22,653 nt of DNA from Firmicutes bacterium UBA5388 (GTDB taxonomy: Bacteria; Bacillota; UBA4882; UBA10575). The stretch spans positions 35,322 through 57,974 of the forward strand of contig DHOO01000007.1 of NCBI GenBank assembly GCA_002409975.1, read 5' to 3'. The notes under the pieces were generated by a model. That model searched no databases, was not told where the DNA came from, and worked only from the letters and a program-made list of their open reading frames with translations. A program made the position numbers and the translations under genes. This document shows positions 8,603 through 16,134 of this stretch, piece after piece (positions within the stretch are counted from its first letter, which is position 1; every line of letters starts with the position of its first letter).

Positions 8603-9979
8603 TTGGCTTTAGAACAGATAAAAATCGAGTTCTCCCCAGATAACATGAGGGCTTATTTACAAATAGAACAACCACCTGAAGGAACAGCTTGGCCCACATA
8701 TGAGCAGATCCTAACGAAAATAAAAGAGGAAGGGTTAATATTTGGCCTGAAGGAGCAGATTCTTCATCGGGTTTTGGAAGAAAAGTCTTTAAAATCAACC
8801 TTGATTGCAGAAGGAATTTACCCAATTAAGGGGGAGGATGCCGATCTTAAGTTTTATTTTGAAACTGATCGCATTCGCTTAATTCCTAAAGAGTTAGAAG
8901 ATGGTCGGGTTGATCACCGAGAATTGTCATTAGTTCAGAATGTGCAAAAAGGTCAAGTTTTAGTTGAAAAAAAGCCAGCTACTCTGGGAGTAGCTGGGCG
9001 CAATGTTAAAGGTGAAGAGATCAAAGCTACGCCGGGCAAGGATCTTACTTTAGTTTTAGGAAAGAATGTGGCTTGGGATAATAACCGGATCATTGCGACT
9101 TGCGATGGCGAACCGAGTATGATTGGGCGAAAAATAGCTATCCAAGTTGTGCATGAGGTTAAAGAAAATGTGGGCTATAATACAGGTAATATCGATTTTG
9201 TTGGTTGTGTTCATATTAGAGGGGATGTCGAAAATGGATTTACCGTCAAAGCTGCTGGGGATGTGGTTATCTCCGGAAATGTAGAAGGTGGTTTTATTAG
9301 CGCTGAAGGTAGTATCACCATTAATGGTGGGATTATAGGGCAGGATAAATCCGTGATTAATTGCAAAGGGGATCTTTACGCTCGTTATATCGATCATGCC
9401 AAAGTGAATGTGGAAGGTGAAATCAAGGTACGGGATGCGATTATTCATAGTTATATTAATTGTGGCCGGAAGGTTATTCTGGGAACAAAAAAAGGTTTAA
9501 TTATGGGTGGAGTCGTGAGGGCAGGAGAGTTAATAGAAGCTCAATTTTTAGGTTCTAAAATGGGAACTCAGACTGAAGTAGAAGTAGGGATTAATCCTAG
9601 TTTCCGTTTGGAAATGAATGAATTGGAGAAAAGATTACCGGAACTCGAAAGAGAATTGGATATGGCCGAAAAAGCGCTTACTATTTTAAACAGACAAGGA
9701 TACGAACTTTCTCCAGAGCGCGAGGAGATGAAAGCCAAATTAACCCGGACGTCTTTTGTTTTAAAGGCGGAAAGAAGAAAACTGGAAACGAGACGCGACG
9801 AAATTATGGAGCAGCTTAATGAGCGACAGATCGAACGAGGGTATATTAAAATTCGCCAGACGATCTACCCCGGAGTTAAAGTTATTATCGGAAAAGCGGT
9901 GCGTATCTTTAAAGATGAATTTAATTTTGCTGTTCTTGCTTACGATGAGGGAGAAGTATCTATTCAACCTTACCGCTAA
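8603..9979 (+). CDS. FapA/DUF342 family protein (flagellar assembly protein A)
   Basis: The protein belongs to the DUF342/FapA family, often placed in motility operons and linked to flagellar assembly or polar polysaccharide functions; its biochemical role is unclear. It has an N-terminal mixed domain (about 1-160). A glycine-rich repetitive beta-helix core follows (about 165-320), with turns such as VHIRGDVENGFTVKAAGDVV and GSITINGGIIG. A long coiled-coil segment lies near 330-410, and a short beta C-terminus ends the protein. The start is the TTG at 8603, seven bases after GGAGGT (8590-8595). A GTG at 8594 lies within the ribosome site, and an ATG at 8599 is out of frame and stops after 14 codons. 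About 458 residues. Confidence 0.88.
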   Translation: MALEQIKIEFSPDNMRAYLQIEQPPEGTAWPTYEQILTKIKEEGLIFGLKEQILHRVLEEKSLKSTLIAEGIYPIKGEDADLKFYFETDRIRLIPKELEDGRVDHRELSLVQNVQKGQVLVEKKPATLGVAGRNVKGEEIKATPGKDLTLVLGKNVAWDNNRIIATCDGEPSMIGRKIAIQVVHEVKENVGYNTGNIDFVGCVHIRGDVENGFTVKAAGDVVISGNVEGGFISAEGSITINGGIIGQDKSVINCKGDLYARYIDHAKVNVEGEIKVRDAIIHSYINCGRKVILGTKKGLIMGGVVRAGELIEAQFLGSKMGTQTEVEVGINPSFRLEMNELEKRLPELERELDMAEKALTILNRQGYELSPEREEMKAKLTRTSFVLKAERRKLETRRDEIMEQLNERQIERGYIKIRQTIYPGVKVIIGKAVRIFKDEFNFAVLAYDEGEVSIQPYR

Positions 9980-9993
9980 GGGAGGACGAGAAA

Positions 9994-10308
9994 ATGATTG
10001 GACCATTAAATGTCCAGGTTTTAGTAAACCGTACCCTAGATGTACAAAAGCAACAAGGCCATTCTCTGAATGTGATCGAGGATGAAAACAAAATTCTTAA
10101 GAATCGTCTTGATAACCAGATTAAAAAAGAAGAACAACAAGTTCGTCGCAAAAGCGAAACAGTTCAGGGACGAGTTCAAGATGATCATAGTAGGAAGGAA
10201 GAAAGAGATAGCCAACATCAAGGGAGAAACTTTTCTGGAGAACAACCTAGTAAGAAAGATGGAAAGCAGACCGATTGGAAAGGACGCTTTATTGACATGG
10301 AGCTGTGA
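9994..10308 (+). CDS. Small charged protein of the motility operon, unknown function
   Basis: I do not recognise a named family. This 104-residue soluble protein has a short conserved-looking N-terminus (MIGPLNVQVLVNRTLDVQKQ). A highly charged, probably helical or disordered middle, rich in Lys, Glu, Arg and Gln, follows, and the C-terminus GRFIDMEL is hydrophobic and acidic. No Cys and no membrane segment are present. GGGAGG (9981-9986) precedes the ATG, and the gene starts 14 bases after fapA, so co-transcription is likely. By guilt of association it could assist FapA or the SwrB-like neighbour; this is inference only. Confidence 0.75.
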   Translation: MIGPLNVQVLVNRTLDVQKQQGHSLNVIEDENKILKNRLDNQIKKEEQQVRRKSETVQGRVQDDHSRKEERDSQHQGRNFSGEQPSKKDGKQTDWKGRFIDMEL

Positions 10309-10340
10309 GTGTTAAATAGAAAGAGGGGGATTATCAGCTG

Positions 10341-10907
10341 ATGTTTGGCTGGTATTTAGTGGTTGTTGTTATTAGTTTATTCCTGTTTTGGCGTGGACAG
10401 AAGCGGTTTTCTATGATGTTATCTGAACTAAGCTCTCGGGTGGCGCAAGTAGAGGAGCTTCTGTTAGAAGTCTGCTCGGTCCTGGAAGAGAAAGAGCCCC
10501 TACCAGAGATTGTATTACCGTCAGAAAGCACACAACAAGTGGAAGAAGAGGAAGACAATTCCTTCGAGCCGTTGAGACGTGCTGAAATTAATTTGGCAGA
10601 TGATGGAAAAAACGTGATTGGTAGCGAAACAATAGAACCTGAAGTCATTAGCGCCAAGGAAACTCAGGAGAAAAACACTAGTTTCGAAAAACCTGAGACC
10701 TCTGATTCGACAATAACAACTTCTCTCCACGAGAATCAAATAAAGAAAAATCGATTTGAAACAATTGATCTGTCATCACTTCCAGAGCGGAATCAGATGA
10801 TTATCGAGTTGTTTCAGAAGGGTCTTTCAGTAAAAGAAATCGCTAGAAAATCTGGAATGGGACAGGGGGAGGTTCAATTAATTATCGATCTTTATACGCA
10901 AAAATAA
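10341..10907 (+). CDS. Membrane-anchored SwrB-like protein with C-terminal helix-turn-helix
   Basis: The 188-residue protein begins with one N-terminal membrane helix (GWYLVVVVISLFLFW). A coiled-coil stretch (about 25-55), a long acidic and probably disordered linker (about 55-130) and a C-terminal helix-turn-helix-like domain follow (IIELFQKGLSVKEIARKSGM, then GQGEVQLIIDLY). This layout is that of SwrB/YlxL-type proteins, which in B. subtilis sit next to sigD and stimulate flagellar basal body maturation. Here the gene is two genes downstream of sigD rather than adjacent. AGAGGGGGA (10322-10330) precedes the ATG. It is the last gene of the operon and is followed by a terminator. The family link rests on architecture and position, not on strong identity. 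Confidence 0.7.
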   Translation: MFGWYLVVVVISLFLFWRGQKRFSMMLSELSSRVAQVEELLLEVCSVLEEKEPLPEIVLPSESTQQVEEEEDNSFEPLRRAEINLADDGKNVIGSETIEPEVISAKETQEKNTSFEKPETSDSTITTSLHENQIKKNRFETIDLSSLPERNQMIIELFQKGLSVKEIARKSGMGQGEVQLIIDLYTQK

Positions 10908-10937
10908 TTGAAAAATAGAGAATTGCAACCCAACGTA

Positions 10938-10968
10938 AGGAGACCGAGGTCTCTTTGTTTTATTTAGA
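10938..10968 (+). terminator. Rho-independent terminator of the motility operon
   Basis: AGGAGAC (10938-10944) pairs with GTCTCTT (10949-10955), including one G-U pair, around a CGAG tetraloop. A T-rich tract follows (10954-10968). It lies 30 bases after the last motility gene and separates that operon from ftsZ. Confidence 0.8.
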
Positions 10969-11116
10969 AATCCAAGTAATTATTTTCTTAAATCGTGAAT
11001 TTAAGGATAAAAGTTATTTAAGAAGCAGGGAACCATATTTCTTTGTGGAATTAATTATAATTTAGGTAAGCAAATTGTAGCTAGCTAAGGGGTTTAAAAT
11101 GAATAGGGGGAGCACT
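10969..11116 (+). promoter_or_regulatory. AT-rich ftsZ upstream region with a possible -10 element
   Basis: A TATAAT at 11056-11061 lies 55 bases before the ftsZ ATG and is the best -10 candidate. No convincing -35 stands 16-18 bases upstream, so the promoter may need an activator or lie elsewhere. Because the preceding operon has a terminator, ftsZ does need a promoter somewhere here. Confidence 0.35.
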
Positions 11117-12175
11117 ATGCTTCAGTTTGAAGTAACAAATCAACAATTTGCCTCAATAAAAGTCATTGGTGTCGGTGGCGGAGGAACAAATGCTGTCAAC
11201 CGTATGATCGAAGCTGGTTTACAAGGCGTAGAATTTATTGCCATCAATACGGATGGGCAGGCTCTTCTTCGTTCGAAAGCCGATGTTAGACTTCGGATTG
11301 GAGATCAATTAACTAAGGGTTTAGGGGCAGGCGCGAACCCTGATATTGGACGTCAAGCAGCGGAAGAAAGTAAAGAAGAAATTATCGGTGTATTGGAAAA
11401 CACTGATATGGTTTTTATTACTGCCGGCATGGGTGGAGGAACAGGAACAGGAGCTGCTCCGTTAATTGCAGAAATGGCAAAACAAGCTGGCGCTCTTACT
11501 GTCGGAGTAGTGACTAAACCCTTTACTTTTGAAGGAAAAGTTCGTATGGCTCAAGCAGAGGAAGGGGTAAAAGCTCTCAAAGAGAGAGTGGATACCTTAA
11601 TTACGATCCCTAATGAACGGCTTTTTCAGATTGTCGATAAGAAAACTTCAGTAATAGAAGCTTTTAAATTTGCCGATGATGTTTTGCGGCAAGGGGTACA
11701 AGGTATTTCCGATTTAATTACCATTACTGGGCTTATTAATGTTGATTTTGCAGATGTAAAAACCATTATGAATTGTGCTGGTTCTGCCTTAATGGGTATT
11801 GGGGTGGCCAAAGGGGAGAATAGAGCGGCAGAAGCGGCAAAAACAGCTGTTTCTTCGCCTCTATTAGAAACTTCAATTGAAGGAGCCAAAGGGATTTTAC
11901 TTAATGTGACCGGGAGTTCGGATTTGGGTCTTTTTGAAATTAATGAAGCTGCCGCAATTATTACAGAAGCGGCGGATCCGGATGCCAACATTATTTTTGG
12001 AGCAGTGATTGATGACAAGCAAGGCGATGAGATCAGAATTACGGTAATTGCTACCGGATTTAACCAAAGAAAGTCCCGGATGGGTTTGGAGGAACTGGAA
12101 ATTAGGTCTCTGGTTGATGGCGAAGAATTAGAGATCCCTTCGTTTCTATGGAAAAGGGAAAAAAAGGGGCAATGA
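11117..12175 (+). CDS. ftsZ: FtsZ, cell division GTPase
   Basis: FtsZ is the tubulin-like GTPase that forms the division ring at midcell and the polar sporulation septum. The start ATG 11117 has GGGGGAG at 11106-11112 and gives the family N-terminus MLQFE...FASIKVIGVGGGG. An in-frame ATG at 11099 has a weaker AAGGGG site and would add six residues. The tubulin signature GGGTGTG is at residues 106-112, and the synergy-loop sequence NVDFADV is present. The C-terminal peptide ELEIPSFLWKRE, which binds FtsA/SepF/ZapA-type partners, is intact. The linker between core and tail is very short (about 20 residues), so the protein (352 residues) is shorter than B. subtilis FtsZ. No ftsA or ftsQ lies upstream. 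Confidence 0.98.
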   Translation: MLQFEVTNQQFASIKVIGVGGGGTNAVNRMIEAGLQGVEFIAINTDGQALLRSKADVRLRIGDQLTKGLGAGANPDIGRQAAEESKEEIIGVLENTDMVFITAGMGGGTGTGAAPLIAEMAKQAGALTVGVVTKPFTFEGKVRMAQAEEGVKALKERVDTLITIPNERLFQIVDKKTSVIEAFKFADDVLRQGVQGISDLITITGLINVDFADVKTIMNCAGSALMGIGVAKGENRAAEAAKTAVSSPLLETSIEGAKGILLNVTGSSDLGLFEINEAAAIITEAADPDANIIFGAVIDDKQGDEIRITVIATGFNQRKSRMGLEELEIRSLVDGEELEIPSFLWKREKKGQ

Positions 12176-12205
12176 TTCGCTTTTTTTATTATTTGCTAGA
12201 CTTTT

Positions 12206-12237
12206 AAAATGGCCTGTGCAGGCCATTTTGTTGTTTA
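12206..12237 (+). terminator. Terminator after ftsZ
   Basis: AAAATGGCC (12206-12214) is perfectly complementary to GGCCATTTT (12221-12229) around the loop TGTGCA, and the stem runs into TTTTGTTGTTT. It ends the monocistronic ftsZ transcript 30 bases after the stop. Flanking A and T runs make it potentially bidirectional. Confidence 0.85.
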
Positions 12238-12239
12238 TA

Positions 12240-12462
12240 AGAAAGTTCGTGAAAAAACTGGATATTACAAGGATTTTCTCTTTTAATCGTTAAAATCCAT
12301 CCGCACACGTGAAGTGATGGAAATCAGAGCCAGGCGCCTCTACAAACATCGTAGATATTTTTTGTGATCAAATCTTAAATATTTGACTTAGGAAATTCCT
12401 TAACTTAAAAAAGGATCTTAAGATTAAATCCTGTAGATTAGTAAAGAAAGGAGGTTTAAAAG
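12240..12462 (+). promoter_or_regulatory. Intergenic region before spoIIGA: hairpins and a possible promoter
   Basis: No gene is seen in these 220 bases. GGATTTT (12271-12277) pairs with AAAATCC (12292-12298), with an alternative inner pairing of TTTTAA and TTAAAA. CCATC (12297-12301) can pair with GATGG (12316-12320). TTGACT at 12383-12388 is a reasonable -35, with only a weak TTAAAA at 12405-12410 as -10. In B. subtilis the spoIIG promoter is activated by Spo0A-P and has an unusually long spacer, so a poor -10 at normal spacing is not contrary to function. No clear Spo0A box was found. Confidence 0.35.
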
Positions 12463-13362
12463 ATGAGGGAAGTTTTTATTGATGAATGGCTTTTTGGCGC
12501 CTTAATCAGTACCCTTATGAATTCCTTATTGTTGTGGGCTACTGGGCGAATTCTAAAAAAGAACTATTATTGGTGGCGAATAGTACTTGCCGGTTTAGTT
12601 GGAGGAATATATTACTTTTGGTTATGTTATCGTTTGGAATTAGGATTGATTAATAAAAAGGAAATTTTTCTTTTTGTCGGAATCGGGATCATGATGTTAA
12701 TAGTAGCCTTCCCTGTAAGGTCGATTAAGAATTTACTGCGCATGGTTAGTATTTTTTCCTTGCTGCTTATGCTCTCCTCAGGAGTAACTTATTTTATTAT
12801 AAATCCACCTTTTGTTGACCGCAGGGTTCCCTATGGCGTCTGGGAGGTAATCTTGGTAAACTTCCTTTCTTTGCTGGTGGTAACCGAGTTGGGGTGGGGT
12901 CTGGTTCATCAGCTTTTAATCGAAAAAGAATGTCTATTTTCCCTTCGCCTCACGGTGAACGGTATGACTAAAGAGCTATCAGCTTTACTGGATACTGGAA
13001 ATATGCTTCTTGATCCCATCACTAAACATCCAGTTTTAGTAGTAGAGGCAGAGATTCTTAAAGGGGTTTTACCTCCAGAAATATTAGGTTTAAGTATACT
13101 CTTTTCTAAAGGAGAGTTTCCAGATAACTCAGCTTTAGAGTTTAGTCCGGATTGGGCTTCACGGATCCGAGTAATTAGCTATACCAGTGTTGGTAAGAAA
13201 AAAGGGTTTCTTTTAGGGTTCCGCCCGGATGAAGTTGTCTTATTGCATAAAGAACCGAAAAAATTACCTCCTGTGATCATTGGACTGTATAATTTAGCTT
13301 CTTATACCGGAGGAGGTTATCACGCTCTTTTGCCTTCTTCTCTTCTAGCTGGGGTTTTTTAA
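12463..13362 (+). CDS. spoIIGA: SpoIIGA, pro-sigma-E processing aspartic protease
   Basis: SpoIIGA is the septal membrane protease that cleaves pro-sigma-E in the mother cell after a signal from the forespore protein SpoIIR. The N-terminal half (about 1-155) is a membrane domain of roughly five hydrophobic helices. The C-terminal half has the aspartic protease motif LDTGN, with Asp177 as the catalytic residue, in the context LSALLDTGNMLLDP. The 299 residues match family length. AAGGAGG (12447-12453) lies nine bases before the ATG. Its substrate gene sigE follows after 74 bases, the arrangement conserved in spore formers. The pair implies the organism can form endospores. Confidence 0.95.
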   Translation: MREVFIDEWLFGALISTLMNSLLLWATGRILKKNYYWWRIVLAGLVGGIYYFWLCYRLELGLINKKEIFLFVGIGIMMLIVAFPVRSIKNLLRMVSIFSLLLMLSSGVTYFIINPPFVDRRVPYGVWEVILVNFLSLLVVTELGWGLVHQLLIEKECLFSLRLTVNGMTKELSALLDTGNMLLDPITKHPVLVVEAEILKGVLPPEILGLSILFSKGEFPDNSALEFSPDWASRIRVISYTSVGKKKGFLLGFRPDEVVLLHKEPKKLPPVIIGLYNLASYTGGGYHALLPSSLLAGVF

Positions 13363-13436
13363 AGAAGAAATTAAGAACATTTATGGTTTATTTTAAGCGC
13401 GGGAAGGGGTTAGCTGGATTAAAGGAGGAGTTGGTT

Positions 13437-14171
13437 ATGTTGGGAATCAGTTGGTGGCGGATACGGTTGCTCACTAAAATCTATATTGTCCGTATTCTGC
13501 AAAAGTTAACTCTTTATCCGAGGGGTATTTTTTATATTGGCGGAAGCGAAGCCTTACCCCCTCCACTTAATAATGAGGAAGAAGGTTTTCTTCTGGGAAA
13601 ACTAAAGACAGGAGATCCAGCGGTTAGAGGCTTATTAATTGAGCATAATCTACGTTTAGTTGTTTATATTGCCCGGAAATTCGAAAATACCGGAATAGGG
13701 ATTGAAGATCTTGTTTCTATTGGCACGATCGGTTTGATTAAAGCGGTCAACACTTTTGATCCCGATAAGAAGATAAAACTAGCAACTTATGCTTCTCGTT
13801 GTATAGAAAATGAAATTCTAATGTATCTAAGAAGAAACAGTAAAACCCGATCGGAAGTTTCTTTTGATGAACCTTTGAATATTGACTGGGATGGTAATGA
13901 GCTATTACTCTCAGATGTTTTAGGAACTGAGAATGATGTGGCCTATAAACAGTTGGAGGAAGAGGTTGATAAGGATTTACTGGCCTCTGCGATGTCGATG
14001 CTATCAGGGAGAGAACGGTCGATTGTGGAGTTGCGTTTTGGTTTAAAGGATGGAGTGGAGAAAACGCAGAAAGAAGTGGCTGATTTTTTAGGAATTTCCC
14101 AGTCTTATATTTCTCGTTTAGAAAAGAGGATTATTAGAAAACTGCAAAAGGAAATCAGAAAAATGGGTTAG
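13437..14171 (+). CDS. sigE: Pro-sigma-E, early mother-cell sporulation sigma factor
   Basis: SigE directs early mother-cell gene expression and is made as an inactive precursor. The start is ATG 13437, seven bases after AAAGGAGGAG (13421-13430); the longer reading frame from 13383 lacks a ribosome site. With this start the amphipathic, basic pro-sequence is about 30 residues. It ends before the invariant FYIGGSEALPPPL, close to the known processing site. Region 2 contains ARKFENTGIGIEDLVSIGTI and ATYASRCIENEILMYLRR, and region 3 contains SEVSFDEPLNIDWDGNELLL. Region 4 contains VADFLGISQSYISRLEKRII. The total is 244 residues. In most relatives sigG follows directly; it does not here. Confidence 0.97.
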   Translation: MLGISWWRIRLLTKIYIVRILQKLTLYPRGIFYIGGSEALPPPLNNEEEGFLLGKLKTGDPAVRGLLIEHNLRLVVYIARKFENTGIGIEDLVSIGTIGLIKAVNTFDPDKKIKLATYASRCIENEILMYLRRNSKTRSEVSFDEPLNIDWDGNELLLSDVLGTENDVAYKQLEEEVDKDLLASAMSMLSGRERSIVELRFGLKDGVEKTQKEVADFLGISQSYISRLEKRIIRKLQKEIRKMG

Positions 14172-14245
14172 TCTTTAGAATAAAGAGGATTTTTCCTCCA
14201 AAAGAAGAAATAATGTTAGGGATAAACTAATGGAGGAAAATTATT

Positions 14246-15514
14246 ATGCGCTTTTTTGGGAAAAAGTTGTCAGCAGCTACTTTTTTTCTCTCTATTCTTC
14301 AAAATAAAATTTTAATAAAACCGTTAAGAGATCAGGTTAAATTTTCCTCTGACTTATCGACATTAATAATTATTTTACTTACGGCAGTTTTGATCTTCCT
14401 GGTTAAACTCCCCTTCATCTGGGTCCTTGCGGTTTCTTTTTTACTTTTGTTACTATTCCGTCATATTTTTCATTTTCTTTATCAGTCCGTTGAACTTTAT
14501 ACTCAACAAGTTCAAGAGATGGCGGTTGCTTTCTGGGGTAGCAGTGGAGAACAGAAGAAGATGGAAAAGACATTTCGAGAAATAGAAGAGGTTTTACATC
14601 AATTTGGCCCAACTGTCTCCGAGATCATAACTGTTTTAGAAAATTATCAAAATATAAAATCGTCGTTTAATTCGTCTGTGGATATATTGAGGACAGGCTT
14701 ACCGAAAATCAGTGAAGAGATAGATGAATTTGCTGTTGAGACTAGGGAGATTGCGGTCAGTGTAGATGAGACATCGAAGAATATTCAACAAGCAATCAGA
14801 CAGATTGATTCAGCGTTAGAGGGGAGTATTAATGAGTATGATTTTATGGTTCAAAATATCCGAGATTTTATGAGGGTGTCCGAACAGATTGTTTTATTGG
14901 AGAATGAGATCAATAGGATTAATCAGGTTCTCGAAACAATTCTTCGTATCAATGAACAAACGAACCTTCTCTCTTTAAATGCTGCGATTGAAGCGGCTCG
15001 CGCTGGTGAACATGGCAAGACCTTTGCGGTGGTAGCAGATCGGGTTAGAAAACTGGCTAGCGCCAGTGGCGAAGCTGCTGAACAAATCAAGTCGATTACC
15101 GAATCTCTACGCGCCGCTGTTTCACTCTTGCATAATAACTTTTTAAAGATATCGGATGGAGCGGGAGTTATACCTGACCATGAGTTGAAGGTGAGAGAAT
15201 TACTTACTGGCTTTAAAGAGAAATACGACGGAGTGTTGGAGACTGCTGTAGGTCTTGTTGAGATGACCGGGAAGCAAACAGAAGATTTAGATAAAGTAGT
15301 AAGTGAACTTCCAACACTGACCAACGCCTCTAAGGGTTTACAAAGCGACTTTGGGGAAAAAGCCGGTATTTTAGAGCTCCTCTGTCGGCAGCTGTCTCAA
15401 GTATTAAAGGTAAACGAAATCTTATTGACGAATATGAGGAACTTTACTGGATTCTTTTATAATCATACAGAAAAATTAGATAAATTATTTCAAAGACTAC
15501 AAAAGCTAAGCTGA
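14246..15514 (+). CDS. Membrane protein with a chemoreceptor (MCP) signalling tip
   Basis: The protein carries the conserved hairpin tip of methyl-accepting chemotaxis proteins, INEQTNLLSLNAAIEAARAG followed by KTFAVVADRVRKLA (about residues 230-275). This is the part that binds CheW and CheA. Two closely spaced hydrophobic helices (about 38-73) are separated by only a few residues, so there is no extracellular sensor domain, and I see no HAMP domain. Long helical segments flank the tip. A role as a receptor for an internal or membrane signal is possible. GGAGG (14232-14236) lies nine bases before the ATG. It follows sigE by 74 bases and is closely linked to the phospholipid synthase gene downstream. 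The family is certain; the stimulus is unknown. Confidence 0.85.
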   Translation: MRFFGKKLSAATFFLSILQNKILIKPLRDQVKFSSDLSTLIIILLTAVLIFLVKLPFIWVLAVSFLLLLLFRHIFHFLYQSVELYTQQVQEMAVAFWGSSGEQKKMEKTFREIEEVLHQFGPTVSEIITVLENYQNIKSSFNSSVDILRTGLPKISEEIDEFAVETREIAVSVDETSKNIQQAIRQIDSALEGSINEYDFMVQNIRDFMRVSEQIVLLENEINRINQVLETILRINEQTNLLSLNAAIEAARAGEHGKTFAVVADRVRKLASASGEAAEQIKSITESLRAAVSLLHNNFLKISDGAGVIPDHELKVRELLTGFKEKYDGVLETAVGLVEMTGKQTEDLDKVVSELPTLTNASKGLQSDFGEKAGILELLCRQLSQVLKVNEILLTNMRNFTGFFYNHTEKLDKLFQRLQKLS

Positions 15515-15532
15515 TTTAGGGGGAAATATCTT

Positions 15533-16027
15533 ATGACTATTGCCAATCTTTTATCTTTAAGCCGTTTATGCTTATCCCCATTTATCTTGGTGTTTTTTTC
15601 TCGAAAAAACTTATATGGTGTGATCGGTCTCTGGACACTGGCTGCGGTAACGGACTTTCTTGATGGTAGGATGGCCAGGAAACGTGGTGAGATCAGCGAA
15701 TTAGGTAAGATTCTTGACCCGGTTGCCGACAAAATGACACTTTGTTTTTCTTTTTTATCCTTAATGATTTGGTACGAGTTACCACTCTGGTTAGGGATCA
15801 TCTATATAACTAAGGAGATTTTGCAATTGTCGGGAGGATTTATTTTTTTTAAAAAAAAGCAAAAGCTAATTCCTAGTAATTATTGGGGAAAAATCAGTAC
15901 TTTCTTATTTTTTGTTGGCCTTTTTCTGTACTGCTTAAACTCTGGTGTTGGAATAGTTATTCTATCGATCGCGTTAATTATTTCATTAATTGCTTTTTAT
16001 ACCTATACTCGAAACATCTTAAAATAG
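15533..16027 (+). CDS. CDP-alcohol phosphatidyltransferase, PgsA-like
   Basis: Enzymes of this family transfer a phosphatidyl group from CDP-diacylglycerol to an alcohol in the membrane. The full metal-binding motif D-x2-D-G-x2-A-R-x8-G-x3-D-x3-D is present, as DFLDGRMAR (from residue 41), then GKILDPVAD. The protein has 164 residues and about four to five hydrophobic helices. It most resembles phosphatidylglycerolphosphate synthase (PgsA) or a cardiolipin synthase of this fold; the substrate cannot be fixed from sequence alone. AGGGGG (15517-15522) precedes the ATG, 18 bases after the upstream gene, so both are in one transcript ending at the terminator just downstream. Confidence 0.88.
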   Translation: MTIANLLSLSRLCLSPFILVFFSRKNLYGVIGLWTLAAVTDFLDGRMARKRGEISELGKILDPVADKMTLCFSFLSLMIWYELPLWLGIIYITKEILQLSGGFIFFKKKQKLIPSNYWGKISTFLFFVGLFLYCLNSGVGIVILSIALIISLIAFYTYTRNILK

Positions 16028-16063
16028 CGAGCTGTTTTTATCTAAAAAATACCCTCTATAAAT

Positions 16064-16096
16064 AATGGCCAGTGGCCATTTTCTTTTGTTTATTGG
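16064..16096 (+). terminator. Terminator after the phosphatidyltransferase gene
   Basis: AATGGCC (16064-16070) pairs perfectly with GGCCATT (16074-16080) around AGT, then TTTTCTTTTGTTTATT follows. The stem sequence is nearly the same as that of the ftsZ terminator. Confidence 0.85.
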
Positions 16097-16134
16097 GAAT
16101 AATAAGCCCATGTTTTTTGATAGGAGGAAACTAA

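Noticed and set aside
9819..10315. Overlapping plus-strand frames around 9819-10085 and 10082-10315
   Set aside because: They overlap the FapA-family gene and the 104-residue protein in other frames, without ribosome sites or recognisable products.
11001..11026. Sigma-H-type promoter (AAGGAT ... GAA) upstream of ftsZ
   Set aside because: The distance between the two elements is too short and the -10 part is incomplete.
12356..12372. Spo0A box in TTTGTGATCAAA before spoIIGA
   Set aside because: It is a short imperfect palindrome that lacks the TGTCGAA core.
14185..14198. Terminator between sigE and the MCP-like gene
   Set aside because: GAGGA/TCCTC gives a 5-bp stem with no T tract after it; too weak to call.
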